From assembly GCF_042432445.1 (NCBI RefSeq), contig NZ_JBHLXE010000016.1, positions 62,001 to 126,000 on the forward strand: 64,000 nt of DNA, in the 5' to 3' direction. Shown here piece by piece: positions 36,349 through 44,475 of the stretch. Made by a program: the position numbers and the translations under genes. Numbering within the stretch: position 1 is the first letter of the stretch; each line of letters opens with the position of its first letter. The notes beneath the pieces are model-generated. The model saw only the letters and a program-made list of their open reading frames with translations. It was not told where the DNA came from and did not search any database. The DNA is from Thorsellia kenyensis (GTDB lineage Bacteria > Pseudomonadota > Gammaproteobacteria > Enterobacterales > Thorselliaceae).

Positions 36349-36371
36349 ATGTGTGTTGACCGTGTGTTTAC
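36349..36371 (+). repeat. Right terminal inverted repeat of the older IS66
   Basis: The complement begins GTAAACACACGGTCAACACA, resembling the IS66 end GTAAGCG.. pattern. It lies 58-80 nt past the TnpC stop and abuts the Tn5-like transposase fragment at 36372, so it marks the insertion junction. The matching left end was not found. Confidence 0.65.
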
Positions 36372-36860
36372 GAGTGTACTCCGTTTCTGCATCTTGTTCT
36401 GATTCTGCTTTTATTGCTCCTCTTTGCCATCTATTTTGATACACAAGGCCTACAGGAACACCTGAATTAGGGTCATGTAATAATACTGAATGGATTAGAA
36501 TTCCCTTAGCATGTTTCATTTTTTTGAGGCTGTATTTACCATTTCATCAAACACATTGGAGTGATTGGAAGAGAGCGTGGTAGTGTCTTCAAGGGCAAGT
36601 AAAACATCATAATCATCAACAAGTTTAGCTGTATTTTTGTAGCCAGCTTTCGCTATTACTTCAGCTGAGATACGAGGATTACGTATTAGTCTGTATGCGC
36701 CCTCTATTTTTGCTCCACCACAGTCTGTACGATTAATAGGTATGGCAGGATTATTTGACATAAGTTACACGGTTTTGATTAATCTATTTTTTAACCTACT
36801 ATCAGAAACCTCGATACCATCAAATAATCGATTTGCCCAAGCATTAGAATCTTCAAACAT
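36372..36860 (-). pseudogene. Tn5-like transposase, N-terminal remnant
   Basis: Homologous to the Tn5 transposase N-terminus: WANRLFDGIEVSDSRLKNRL aligns with WAKSVFSSAALGDPRRTARL; GGAKIEGAYRLIRNPRISAE with SKAMQEGAYRFIRNPNVSAE; the first catalytic Asp is in LLALEDTTTLS. It then continues KGILIHSVLLHDPNSGVPVGL. An in-frame TAA follows RLIKTV (near 36767). A second lesion, loss of one A in a poly-A run (36514-36520), shifts the frame after NTASKK. It ends at the IS66 junction. Preceded by an AAAGGT site. Confidence 0.85.
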
Positions 36861-36983
36861 AGCGTTTACCTTTTTAATGAGTTGAAATTGCATTAATTAT
36901 AATAAATAAACCGATTAAAGGAAAGAAAGTCAATTTAATATCAATATTTTAGATCTTATTTAAATGATATGAATAATAGACAG
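36372..36983 (-). mobile_element. 5' part of a Tn5/IS50-like (IS4 family) element
   Basis: The outer end on the minus strand, starting at 36983, reads CTGTCTATTATTCATATCA and matches the Tn5 mosaic end CTGTCTCTTATACACATCT at 15 of 19 positions. It is followed by the transposase gene (ATG at 36860). The element is broken at 36371/36372 by the older IS66. Confidence 0.75.
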
Positions 36984-37202
36984 GTTTTATACGGGGGATT
37001 GAAATAAATACTGAACTGAAGTATTTTGTTAACGAAGATGATTATTAAAGTAATTCTAATTAATAGTCAACTTTAGTTAAAATGGAAAATACATCTAAAA
37101 AATTAGTTGTATTAGCATTATTATGTGATCCCTTGTGTTTTTTATTATGATAAATATTGAGTGGATTGTGACTTAATAGCATTATTATCAGATTGGTTTA
37201 AT

Positions 37203-37613
37203 ATGAAGAAAATATTTATACTATTCATCACGTTATTTTTAAGTATTCCTGTTATGGCTGGATGTATTAATGAAGGAGAAACTATTTCGGTGACTGGAAC
37301 GCTTTTCACCAAAAGTTATGATTCTGATGATGTTGATAGGGATAATACACCATATGTAGTGACATTTATTCATACCGATCCTCAATTCTGGTCGCTATGT
37401 CTGTTAAGTTATTCGGGTAAAAAGTATTATATTTCTAAAGACTTACAATTACTACTACCAAAGACTGTCACGGATGAAAATCAAGTTGACATCAATAAGA
37501 AAGTGATCGCCAGCGGTGAAATTGTCCGTGCTGATGGGAGTCCTTCAATTGTTGCTGATCAGATCATTCAAAATTATAGTCTAGAGCAACCTGTTGGCAA
37601 CAACAATGAATAA
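37203..37613 (+). CDS. Small exported protein, possibly DUF4431-like
   Basis: A 136-aa protein with a signal peptide: MKKIFILFITLFLSIPVMA followed by cleavage before Gly-Cys. The mature part contains EGETISVTGTLFTKSYDSDD near its start and KKVIASGEIVRADGSPS near its end, a beta-rich layout reminiscent of DUF4431 or OB-fold exported proteins. Three Cys residues remain. An upstream in-frame start at 37161 would place 14 residues before the signal and is rejected. No strong ribosome site is seen. It sits alone between Tn5-like and ISL3 remnants, so it may be an old cargo or a stranded host gene. Function unknown. Confidence 0.6.
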   Translation: MKKIFILFITLFLSIPVMAGCINEGETISVTGTLFTKSYDSDDVDRDNTPYVVTFIHTDPQFWSLCLLSYSGKKYYISKDLQLLLPKTVTDENQVDINKKVIASGEIVRADGSPSIVADQIIQNYSLEQPVGNNNE

Positions 37614-37903
37614 ATTTGAAATTTTTCAATTGATTTATACTGCAATTGATTAAGAACTTAGTGTATATTAATTGGGTTGAGTGCCGAATGAGACTATTGT
37701 GAGTGTTACTAAAATAACTTAATTGAAGACCATGTTTTATTGCATTGATTAGTCAACTTCTTATATACTTAAAGATAAATCTTAGTAAACTATTGTTAGA
37801 ATATTGATTAGCAACACTTATCTAATCAGTTTAGATGAATTATGATGATATCTGTAAGTTTGGGATAGTGGCTATTATTCAAAAGTAACTCTATTATAAT
37901 AGC

Positions 37904-38411
37904 GGCTCCTCGTCATCTTATGTGGATTTCTGAGGTTTATACATAGGGTTTTGAGGCAAATGATCTAATTTACCCATGCGTAAATATGCAATTGTAATGA
38001 ATGTATTTATATTTCGATAACCTTTCGCTGCTCTCTTAGCTTGTTGCAATAAGCCATTCATCGCTTCTACATATGCATTACTACGATTATCCATTAGACC
38101 ACGCACTATGCCATCAAAATGCTTATTCAATGTTTTTGCTACATCTTTAAATGGCGCTAATCGACATCTTCGGCCCAACTAATCCATGAATTTAATTTCT
38201 TTTCTATGGATTCTTTGTCATTTGTTTTGTGGGCATCTGCACAAATTGCTCGGAATGTTTCCTTCATTTGCCACGCTTTGGCACTTTTCAACTTTGACTT
38301 TTTCAATGCATCCATAGCCTGAGTCGTCTCGTCGTTCCATTGTGCTTTGTCTTTTCGCATGCCCCACATCAGAGATTTGATTGTTTCACTTTCTATCTGA
38401 CATTCCGCTGT
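37904..38411 (-). mobile_element. ISL3-family element remnant with terminal repeat
   Basis: The left end at 37904 reads GGCTCCTCGTCATCTTATGT, matching the other ISL3 end in this window (38972-38986, reversed) at 17 of 22 positions. The transposase stop codon lies 14 nt inside it, as usual in this family. The body is cut by IS1634-type sequence at about 38411. No target duplication was found. Confidence 0.75.
37918..38411 (-). pseudogene. ISL3-family transposase, C-terminal remnant
   Basis: Covers about the last 160 residues of the DDE_Tnp_ISL3 domain. Upstream frame: LMWGMRKDKAQWNDETTQAM, then LNSWISWAE. Downstream frame: RLAPFKDVAKTLNKHFDGI, LMDNRSNAYVEAMNGLLQQA (with the family's catalytic Glu) and RNINTFITIAYL. 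The two frames are joined by a one-base shift at about 38160-38170. The N-terminal half is missing. Confidence 0.85.
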
Positions 38412-38440
38412 TCAAAAATTAATTAATTGACGTGTTTTTT

Positions 38441-38456
38441 TGTGATATTTATCACA
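38441..38456 (+). promoter_or_regulatory. Perfect CRP-like palindrome between IS fragments
   Basis: TGTGA-TATTTA-TCACA matches both CRP half-sites exactly. It lies 67-82 nt upstream of the IS1634-type start codon. Whether it belongs to the IS or to lost host DNA is unclear. Confidence 0.45.
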
Positions 38457-38522
38457 TTTCAACATTAAATCATTGACATTATTAGCAAAAAATGATCAAT
38501 TATGACTTTTTGGATGGTGATT

Positions 38523-38900
38523 ATGAACTTCGATAATGTTGACGTATATGATTATGGGCATCTTGGATTGGTTGCTGGTTTTATTAAACAGGTTGGGTTG
38601 ATTGACTACATTGATCGTGTCATCCCTAAAACTAAGCCATGTCATGTCAGTCATGGTCAAGCAGTTGCAGCGATGTTGCTTAATGTCCTAGGATTTCATT
38701 CTCAAGCACTCTATTTAGTCCCCGAATACTTTTCTGATAAACCTATTGATTTACTGATTGCGCCTGGGATCTATAGTGAGCATCTGAACGATGATGTTCT
38801 TGGCAGAACCTTAGATGCCGTATTTGATTATGGTGTCTCTTCACTCTACAGTGAACTTGCAATTAAAACGCTTAATACCCTAAAAATTATAAACAACTAA
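38523..38900 (+). pseudogene. IS1634-family transposase, N-terminal remnant (DUF4277)
   Basis: Contains the DUF4277 pattern: DYGHLGLVAGFIKQVGLIDY, then KPCHVSHGQAVAAMLLNVLG and HLNDDVLGRTLDAVFDYG. This is the first 125 residues of a protein of about 550. It stops just after LNTLKI, where the catalytic domain should begin. A start at 38502 is also possible. Confidence 0.85.
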
Positions 38901-38971
38901 CAACTATCTTGACAAGTTCCGCAGGCAATATGGTATTTTATAGGGTAGTTGAAAAAGCAACACTCCATCTA

Positions 38972-38986
38972 AAGTGACGAAGAGCC
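38972..38986 (+). repeat. ISL3-family terminal repeat, right end
   Basis: AAGTGACGAAGAGCC, identical to the copy at 33311-33325. With 37904 it may bound one ISL3 element into which the IS1634 fragment was inserted. The sequence from 38901 to 38971 would then be the ISL3 transposase leader. Confidence 0.65.
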
Positions 38987-39156
38987 AAAAAAGTTTACTC
39001 AGTCAAGAATTAGCTGTCAATTTATCGAAGTGTATCTCTTTTTGTCAATATGTTAGTATTTGTCTTTCTCTTCATGCGAATATGGTATGTTAGATGTTTT
39101 ATCCTGTTAATGGATAGGCTATAATATCCACGGAAGAAATTATTTTGCTGAGTGGT

Positions 39157-39173
39157 TTATCATGTTATGATAA
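39157..39173. promoter_or_regulatory. Palindrome in the gpmA promoter region
   Basis: TTATCAT-GTT-ATGATAA, a 7-bp perfect inverted repeat with a 3-nt centre. It overlaps a possible -10 TATGAT and lies 43-59 nt before the gpmA ATG. It could be an operator; the regulator is unknown. Confidence 0.4.
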
Positions 39174-39215
39174 CGAACGAGTTTTTTTATTTTTACTTTA
39201 TTTAGGAGCCTGCTT

Positions 39216-39968
39216 ATGTCAATCACAAAATTAGTACTTATTCGTCATGGTGAAAGTTTATGGAACAGCGAAAACCGTTTCACTGGTTGGACTGATGTAG
39301 ATCTGTCGCCAAAAGGTATGGAAGAAGCTCGTGCAGCAGGTGAATTATTAGCTAAAGAAGGTTTTCAATTCGATTTTGCTTATACCTCTGTTTTAAAACG
39401 CGCTATTCATACTCTTTGGAAAGTCTTAGATGGTGTCGATCAAGCATGGTTACCTGTTGAAAAGGCGTGGGAACTCAATGAGCGTCATTACGGTGCATTA
39501 CAAGGCTTAGATAAAGCAGAAACGGCAGCTAAATATGGTGACGACCAAGTATTACAATGGCGTCGTGGTTATGCTATCACTCCTCCTGCATTAACAAAAG
39601 AAGATGAACGTTACGCAGGAAACGATCCTCGCTATGCAGGCCTTAACGAATCACAAATTCCTCTGACAGAAAGCTTAGCATTAACTATTGACAGAGTAGT
39701 ACCTTATTGGAATGAGAACATCAAACCCCGTATCGCTAAAGGTGAACGTGTTGTCATTGCTGCGCATGGTAATTCCCTTCGTGCATTAATTAAACATTTA
39801 GATAATATGAGCGAGGAAAAAATTCTAGAACTTAATATTCCTACAGCTGCACCATTAGTGTATGAGTTTGATAGCAATATGAATGTTGTTAAGAGTTATT
39901 ATCTTGGTAATGCTGATGAAATCGCTGCTAAAGCAGCCGCAGTTGCAAACCAAGGTAAAGCCAAATAA
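39216..39968 (+). CDS. gpmA: 2,3-bisphosphoglycerate-dependent phosphoglycerate mutase
   Basis: Glycolytic enzyme interconverting 3- and 2-phosphoglycerate via a phosphohistidine. The catalytic motif is LIRHGESLWNSENRFTGWTD (residues about 8-27). ERHYGALQGLDKAETAAKYG and the second catalytic His in VVIAAHGNSLRALIKHLD are present. Length 250 aa, identical to E. coli. An AGGAG site precedes the ATG. Monocistronic: IS debris lies upstream and a terminator downstream. Confidence 0.97.
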   Translation: MSITKLVLIRHGESLWNSENRFTGWTDVDLSPKGMEEARAAGELLAKEGFQFDFAYTSVLKRAIHTLWKVLDGVDQAWLPVEKAWELNERHYGALQGLDKAETAAKYGDDQVLQWRRGYAITPPALTKEDERYAGNDPRYAGLNESQIPLTESLALTIDRVVPYWNENIKPRIAKGERVVIAAHGNSLRALIKHLDNMSEEKILELNIPTAAPLVYEFDSNMNVVKSYYLGNADEIAAKAAAVANQGKAK

Positions 39969-40013
39969 TTATTGTGAATTTTGCTGAGTGATCTCAGCAG
40001 TAGAATTTAATCT

Positions 40014-40056
40014 AAAGGCTTGCATGCATCTGTATGCGGCCTTTTTGTTTTTTGTA
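40014..40056 (+). terminator. Intrinsic terminator of gpmA
   Basis: AAAGGC and GCAT pair with ATGC and GCCTTT (40014-40043), followed by TTTTTGTTTTTT. A further hairpin GCTGAG/CTCAGC lies just upstream at 39983-39998. Confidence 0.85.
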
Positions 40057-40144
40057 GATAAATGATTTAGTAAAAATTAGATGTAAAATACTTCTACCAC
40101 TAAAAATCATAACGAATCATTATATCAATATTAAGGAATGTATT

Positions 40145-41419
40145 ATGTCAAAGCAGTCTCTCATAGAACAATTAAAATCAAGAGGGTTGATAGCTCAAAT
40201 CACTGATGAAAAAGCTCTCGAAGAACAACTTAATCAAGGCTCTATATCACTTTATTGCGGCTTTGATCCTACGGCTGATAGCCTTCATTTAGGTCACTTA
40301 GTGCCATTATTATGCTTAAAGCGCTTTCAAGATGCGGGGCATAAACCCGTGGCATTAGTAGGTGGTGCTACAGGCATGATTGGTGATCCAAGCTTTAAAG
40401 CAGCTGAGAGAAAGCTTAATACTTCAGATACAGTGAAAGAGTGGAGTGAAAAAATCAAAACTCAAGTTTCTCCATTCTTAAGCTTTGATTGTGGAAGCAA
40501 TAGTGCAATAGTCTCTAATAATCATGACTGGTTTGGGCAAATGGACGTGTTAAGTTTCCTGCGCGACATTGGTAAACATTTCTCTGTTAATCAAATGATC
40601 AACAAAGAAGCTGTCAAGCAAAGACTTAACCGCGATGACAGTGGTATTTCATTTACAGAATTTTCTTATAATCTCCTACAATCCTATGATTTTGCAAATC
40701 TATGCGCCGCGCATAACGTCACCTTGCAAATTGGTGGTTCAGATCAGTGGGGGAATATTACCTCAGGCATTGATTTAACGCGTCGCTTACACCAAAAACA
40801 AGTCTTCGGATTAACCGTCCCGCTTATTACTAAATCCGATGGTACTAAATTTGGTAAAACCGAAAGTGGAGCAATTTGGCTAGATCCTACTAAAACGAGT
40901 CCTTATTCATTTTATCAGTTTTGGATAAATACTGCAGATGCTGATGTCTACCGTTTCTTAAAATTTTTCACTTTTCTATCACTTGAAGAAATTGATACGA
41001 TTGAAAACGATGACAAAACGAGTGGCAAAGCACCACAAGCACAATATATCCTTGCTGAAAATGTGACTCGGTTAGTCCATGGAGAAGCTGGCTTATCTGC
41101 GGCAAAAAGAATTACTCAGAGCTTGTTCTCTGGTGATTTAAATGCACTGACCGAAGAAGATTTTGAACAATTAGCGCAAGATGGTATGCCTAAAATTACA
41201 CTTTTAGCAGAAGATGATTTACAACAAGCAATAGTTCATGCTGGATTCTCACCGTCTAGAGGGCAGGCTAGAACATTAATTTCTTCTAATGCCATCACTC
41301 TCAATGGCGAAAAAATAACTCAAACCGACTACCTATTTGTCGATAGTGATAAGCGCTATAATCGCTATGGGCTCTTAAGACGTGGGAAAAAACACTACAC
41401 ATTACTCATATGGGCATAA
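40145..41419 (+). CDS. tyrS: Tyrosyl-tRNA synthetase
   Basis: Class I aminoacyl-tRNA synthetase. The HIGH-type motif is in CGFDPTADSLHLGHLVPLL (about residue 37), the tyrosine-binding region includes QIGGSDQWGNITSGIDL, and the KMSKS-type motif is KFGKTESGAIWLD. The C-terminal S4 RNA-binding domain includes SRGQARTLISSNAITLNGEKI. Length 424 aa, as in E. coli. An AAGGAATG site precedes the ATG. Confidence 0.97.
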   Translation: MSKQSLIEQLKSRGLIAQITDEKALEEQLNQGSISLYCGFDPTADSLHLGHLVPLLCLKRFQDAGHKPVALVGGATGMIGDPSFKAAERKLNTSDTVKEWSEKIKTQVSPFLSFDCGSNSAIVSNNHDWFGQMDVLSFLRDIGKHFSVNQMINKEAVKQRLNRDDSGISFTEFSYNLLQSYDFANLCAAHNVTLQIGGSDQWGNITSGIDLTRRLHQKQVFGLTVPLITKSDGTKFGKTESGAIWLDPTKTSPYSFYQFWINTADADVYRFLKFFTFLSLEEIDTIENDDKTSGKAPQAQYILAENVTRLVHGEAGLSAAKRITQSLFSGDLNALTEEDFEQLAQDGMPKITLLAEDDLQQAIVHAGFSPSRGQARTLISSNAITLNGEKITQTDYLFVDSDKRYNRYGLLRRGKKHYTLLIWA

Positions 41420-41453
41420 TGTATTTTTACCTTCAACTGCATGCTGCGTAAAT

Positions 41454-41486
41454 ATTTAAAAGCCACTGGAATTGTGGCTTTTAAAT
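41454..41486 (+). terminator. Terminator of tyrS
   Basis: Perfect 13-bp stem ATTTAAAAGCCAC/GTGGCTTTTAAAT with a 7-nt loop. The T run is part of the stem's right arm. Confidence 0.75.
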
Positions 41487-41726
41487 TCAATAAAATTGAT
41501 TTGGTTTTCTTCTGCCTTATAATACCCTTAAACGTGAACAGTCATAAATAGTGGGTTGTAGGCGTTTTCTCTCTAATTGTATTTAGCCTCCTAATCAAAC
41601 TCATTTAAAAAATATGAATGTATTAAGCGAATTAACTGAATAGATTTATTTTCCCTAATTGCTAAAATAGCTGCGTAATTAAACAATCATATTATATAAA
41701 TAATAACTAAAACATGGGAGTTAAAT

Positions 41727-42326
41727 ATGCGTAAAGTTCTTTTTTTAAAATCAAGCATCCTAGGCGATTATTCTCAATCAAATGCATTAGTTGACTTTGC
41801 TATCAAGAATTGGGAAGCAAATCATCCGAATGATAAAATCACTTTACGCGATTTAAATGAGAGTAAATTACCTACACTTGATAGTGAATTAGTCTCTATT
41901 TTACGTCCTACTGATGGTATTGAATTAAGTTCTCGTCAAAAAGAAGCGTTAGCTTTATCAGATAGCCTTATTGCTGAACTTAAAGCGCACGATACCCTAG
42001 TCATAGGTACACCGCTCTACAACTACAATATTTCAAGCCAACTTAAAAACTACTTTGACTTAGTTTGCCGTGCTGGAGAAACCTTTAAATATACAGAAAA
42101 AGGACCTGAAGGCCTTTTAGCCATTAATGAAGCTTTAGTCTTAAAAGCAACAGGTGGTATTTATGGTGAAAATGCGGTTATTGATCAATTTTTCAATCAG
42201 ATTTTACCTTTTATTGGTGTGAAAAAAGTAACTATCATCAGTGCTGAAGGAATCGCTTACGGTGATGAAATGATGCAATCAGCAATCGCTGGCGCTAAAG
42301 ATAAAATTGAAAAATATGTAGGCTAA
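41727..42326 (+). CDS. azoR: FMN-dependent NADH:quinone oxidoreductase/azoreductase
   Basis: Flavodoxin-like oxidoreductase that reduces quinones and azo compounds using NADH. The FMN-phosphate region at the N-terminus is VLFLKSSILGDYSQSNALVD; PLYNYNISSQLKNYFDLVCR and KATGGIYG are typical AzoR segments. Length 199 aa (E. coli 201). A GGGAG site precedes the ATG. The 400-bp region upstream holds the tyrS terminator and an AT-rich promoter region. Confidence 0.94.
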   Translation: MRKVLFLKSSILGDYSQSNALVDFAIKNWEANHPNDKITLRDLNESKLPTLDSELVSILRPTDGIELSSRQKEALALSDSLIAELKAHDTLVIGTPLYNYNISSQLKNYFDLVCRAGETFKYTEKGPEGLLAINEALVLKATGGIYGENAVIDQFFNQILPFIGVKKVTIISAEGIAYGDEMMQSAIAGAKDKIEKYVG

Positions 42327-42517
42327 ATAGTCGTGATATGATTTAACGGGGCACAATTATAGATCATGTGCCTCGCTAAATAAAAGGATAGCTTAATTTC
42401 AAATCAAGCATGTGAAGTGGTGCATGTTCAATCAATTTATTCCCCCCTTAGCGCATTTATACTTAGCTTAAATAGAGCTAATTTTACTATACCCGTGCTC
42501 GGAGATTATGCCAGGCA

Positions 42518-43013
42518 TTGAAAGATCAAGAGTTCAGACTATTTAATTTGAAAATTAAATTAACAGCAGAACAAAGAGCAAATTTAAAAACTCAATATAA
42601 AATGACTGACGATCAACGCATATGTGATAGCATTTATGATGTATTGTTGGCCGATGACAGTTGGTCAGCAACATTAATCACAGAATCTCAATTAATTCAT
42701 GAAACGACAGTGCTAAGACATAGTAAGGACTACCTTGAAAACACCTGAAAATGATGGCGCTGAAAGTTATTTAAATGCAGCACAAACATAAGAACTGTTG
42801 ACTCATTTAACTCAACATTTATATCAGCATAACTATCAGATGATAGTTGGTTATATCGCTACAACCTATCAAGTTTTTTTACTGTTTTAAGGAATGTATA
42901 AATGGCTCATTGGTCACGTATTTAGTTATAAAAAACCTAAAGGTTCACCTCATAAATTAGATGGAGAAAAGCAAAATAAATTTATTGAAACTTATCAGTC
43001 ACTAAAATTATAG
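42518..43013 (+). pseudogene. IS630-family transposase remnant
   Basis: The first 76 codons are open (KIKLTAEQRANLKTQYKMTD, LLADDSWSATLITESQLIHE) and match the helix-turn-helix part of IS630-type transposases. After DYLENT the frame shifts. The other frame then reads KTPENDGAESYLNAAQ, with two in-frame TAA stops, and ends WLIGHVFSYKKPKGSPHKLD and LKL. The DDE catalytic domain is absent. It lies between azoR and the convergent radA. Starts at a TTG. Confidence 0.85.
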
Positions 43014-43050
43014 CTAGATTGGGCGGAGTTTACGGGATTTTGCTAAAAAC

Positions 43051-44427
43051 TTATAGATCGTGAAAGATTGTTAACGCATCAGATAATTTTTTGACACCAA
43101 ACACTTGCATATCACTAGGTGGTTTTTTAGGCAAATTGCCATAAGGAACTATTGCTCTTTTAAAACCATGCTTAGCCGCTTCAACGATCCGTTCTTGGCC
43201 ACTAGGTACAGGGCGAATTTCACCTGCAAGTCCAACTTCTCCGAATACCACCACATCACGTGGAAGTGGTTTATTCCTAAAACTAGAGACTAAAGACATC
43301 AAAAGTGCTAAATCAGCACTGGTTTCAGTCACTTTGACACCACCGACTACGTTGACAAATACATCTTGATCGCCCATTAACAATCCGCCATGCCGATGTA
43401 ACACAGCCAATAAAATAGCCAGTCGATTTTGCTCCAATCCAACCGCTACACGTCTAGGGTTACCCATCAACGAATGATCTACCAACGCTTGTATTTCTAC
43501 AAGTAAAGGCCTTGTACCTTCCCAGACCACCATAACAGAACTTCCTGAAGTCAGTTCCTCTCCACGACTTAGAAAAATCGCGGAAGGATTACTGACTTCT
43601 CTAAGCCCCTGCTCTGTCATGGCAAAAACGCCTAGTTCATTTACAGCGCCAAAACGATTCTTATGGCTTCGAAGCGTTCTAAATCGGGAATCACCGTCAC
43701 CATCTAATAAAATAGAGCAGTCAATGCAGTGTTCTAATACTTTGGGGCCGGCAAGAGAACCATCTTTAGTAACATGTCCAACCATAATAATAGCAACGCC
43801 TCTAGTTTTAGCAAAACGAGTAAGATAAGCGGCTGTTTCGCGTACTTGAGAGACGCTACCAGGCGAGGATTGAATATCGGCCATGTGCATCACTTGGATA
43901 GAATCTATAACCATTAAAGAAGGGTTTTCAGCTTCTGCATGCAGGCAAATCTGCTCTATACTTGTCTCTGACAACATGAATAGATTATCTGCAGGTAAAT
44001 GGAGTCTATTTGCTCGCATTGCTACCTGTTGAAGAGATTCCTCTCCAGTAACATAAAGAGTTTTCATGCGAGTGGCGAGTTTAACTAAAGTCTGTAGCAA
44101 TAAAGTACTTTTGCCTGCACCAGGGTTTCCACCAATTAATATAGCGCTTCCAGGTACAACTCCCCCACCAAGTACTCGGTCAAATTCATTAAACCCAGTA
44201 GAAAATCGAGGCAACGCTTCCAGAGAAATTTCACTGAGCTTTTGAACTTTACTAGCACCATCAAGTCCAGCATATCCAGTTCGATGGTTGCTAACAGCTG
44301 TACGCGAGGCTAGTCTGACTTCTGTGATGGTATTCCATGCATGGCAGGCAGTACACTGTCCTTGCCATCTTGGATAATCAGCTCCACAATCGTTACAAAC
44401 AAATGCCCTTTTAGTTCCCTTAGCCAT
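43051..44427 (-). CDS. radA: DNA repair protein RadA
   Basis: RecA-related ATPase that promotes branch migration in recombination. The N-terminal C4 zinc finger is CNDCGADYPRWQGQCTAC. Walker A is GGNPGAGKSTLLLQ, and the RadA-specific KNRFG motif is present in RSHKNRFGAVNELG. The C-terminal Lon-protease-like domain (DVFVNVVGGVKVTETSADLA) lacks the protease catalytic pair, as expected. Length 458 aa (E. coli 460). An upstream start at 44460 adds 11 residues that homologues lack, so MAKGTKRAF is preferred. It lies 48 nt after valS, probably co-transcribed. Confidence 0.95.
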   Translation of the reverse strand: MAKGTKRAFVCNDCGADYPRWQGQCTACHAWNTITEVRLASRTAVSNHRTGYAGLDGASKVQKLSEISLEALPRFSTGFNEFDRVLGGGVVPGSAILIGGNPGAGKSTLLLQTLVKLATRMKTLYVTGEESLQQVAMRANRLHLPADNLFMLSETSIEQICLHAEAENPSLMVIDSIQVMHMADIQSSPGSVSQVRETAAYLTRFAKTRGVAIIMVGHVTKDGSLAGPKVLEHCIDCSILLDGDGDSRFRTLRSHKNRFGAVNELGVFAMTEQGLREVSNPSAIFLSRGEELTSGSSVMVVWEGTRPLLVEIQALVDHSLMGNPRRVAVGLEQNRLAILLAVLHRHGGLLMGDQDVFVNVVGGVKVTETSADLALLMSLVSSFRNKPLPRDVVVFGEVGLAGEIRPVPSGQERIVEAAKHGFKRAIVPYGNLPKKPPSDMQVFGVKKLSDALTIFHDL

Positions 44428-44475
44428 ACTTTTGGTGCTCACATAAATTACTTGTATCAATCGCTAAAAATGACA

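Noticed and set aside
38901..39215. Small gene upstream of gpmA
   Set aside because: Contains only the ISL3 end and the gpmA promoter region; all frames are short and lack a ribosome site.
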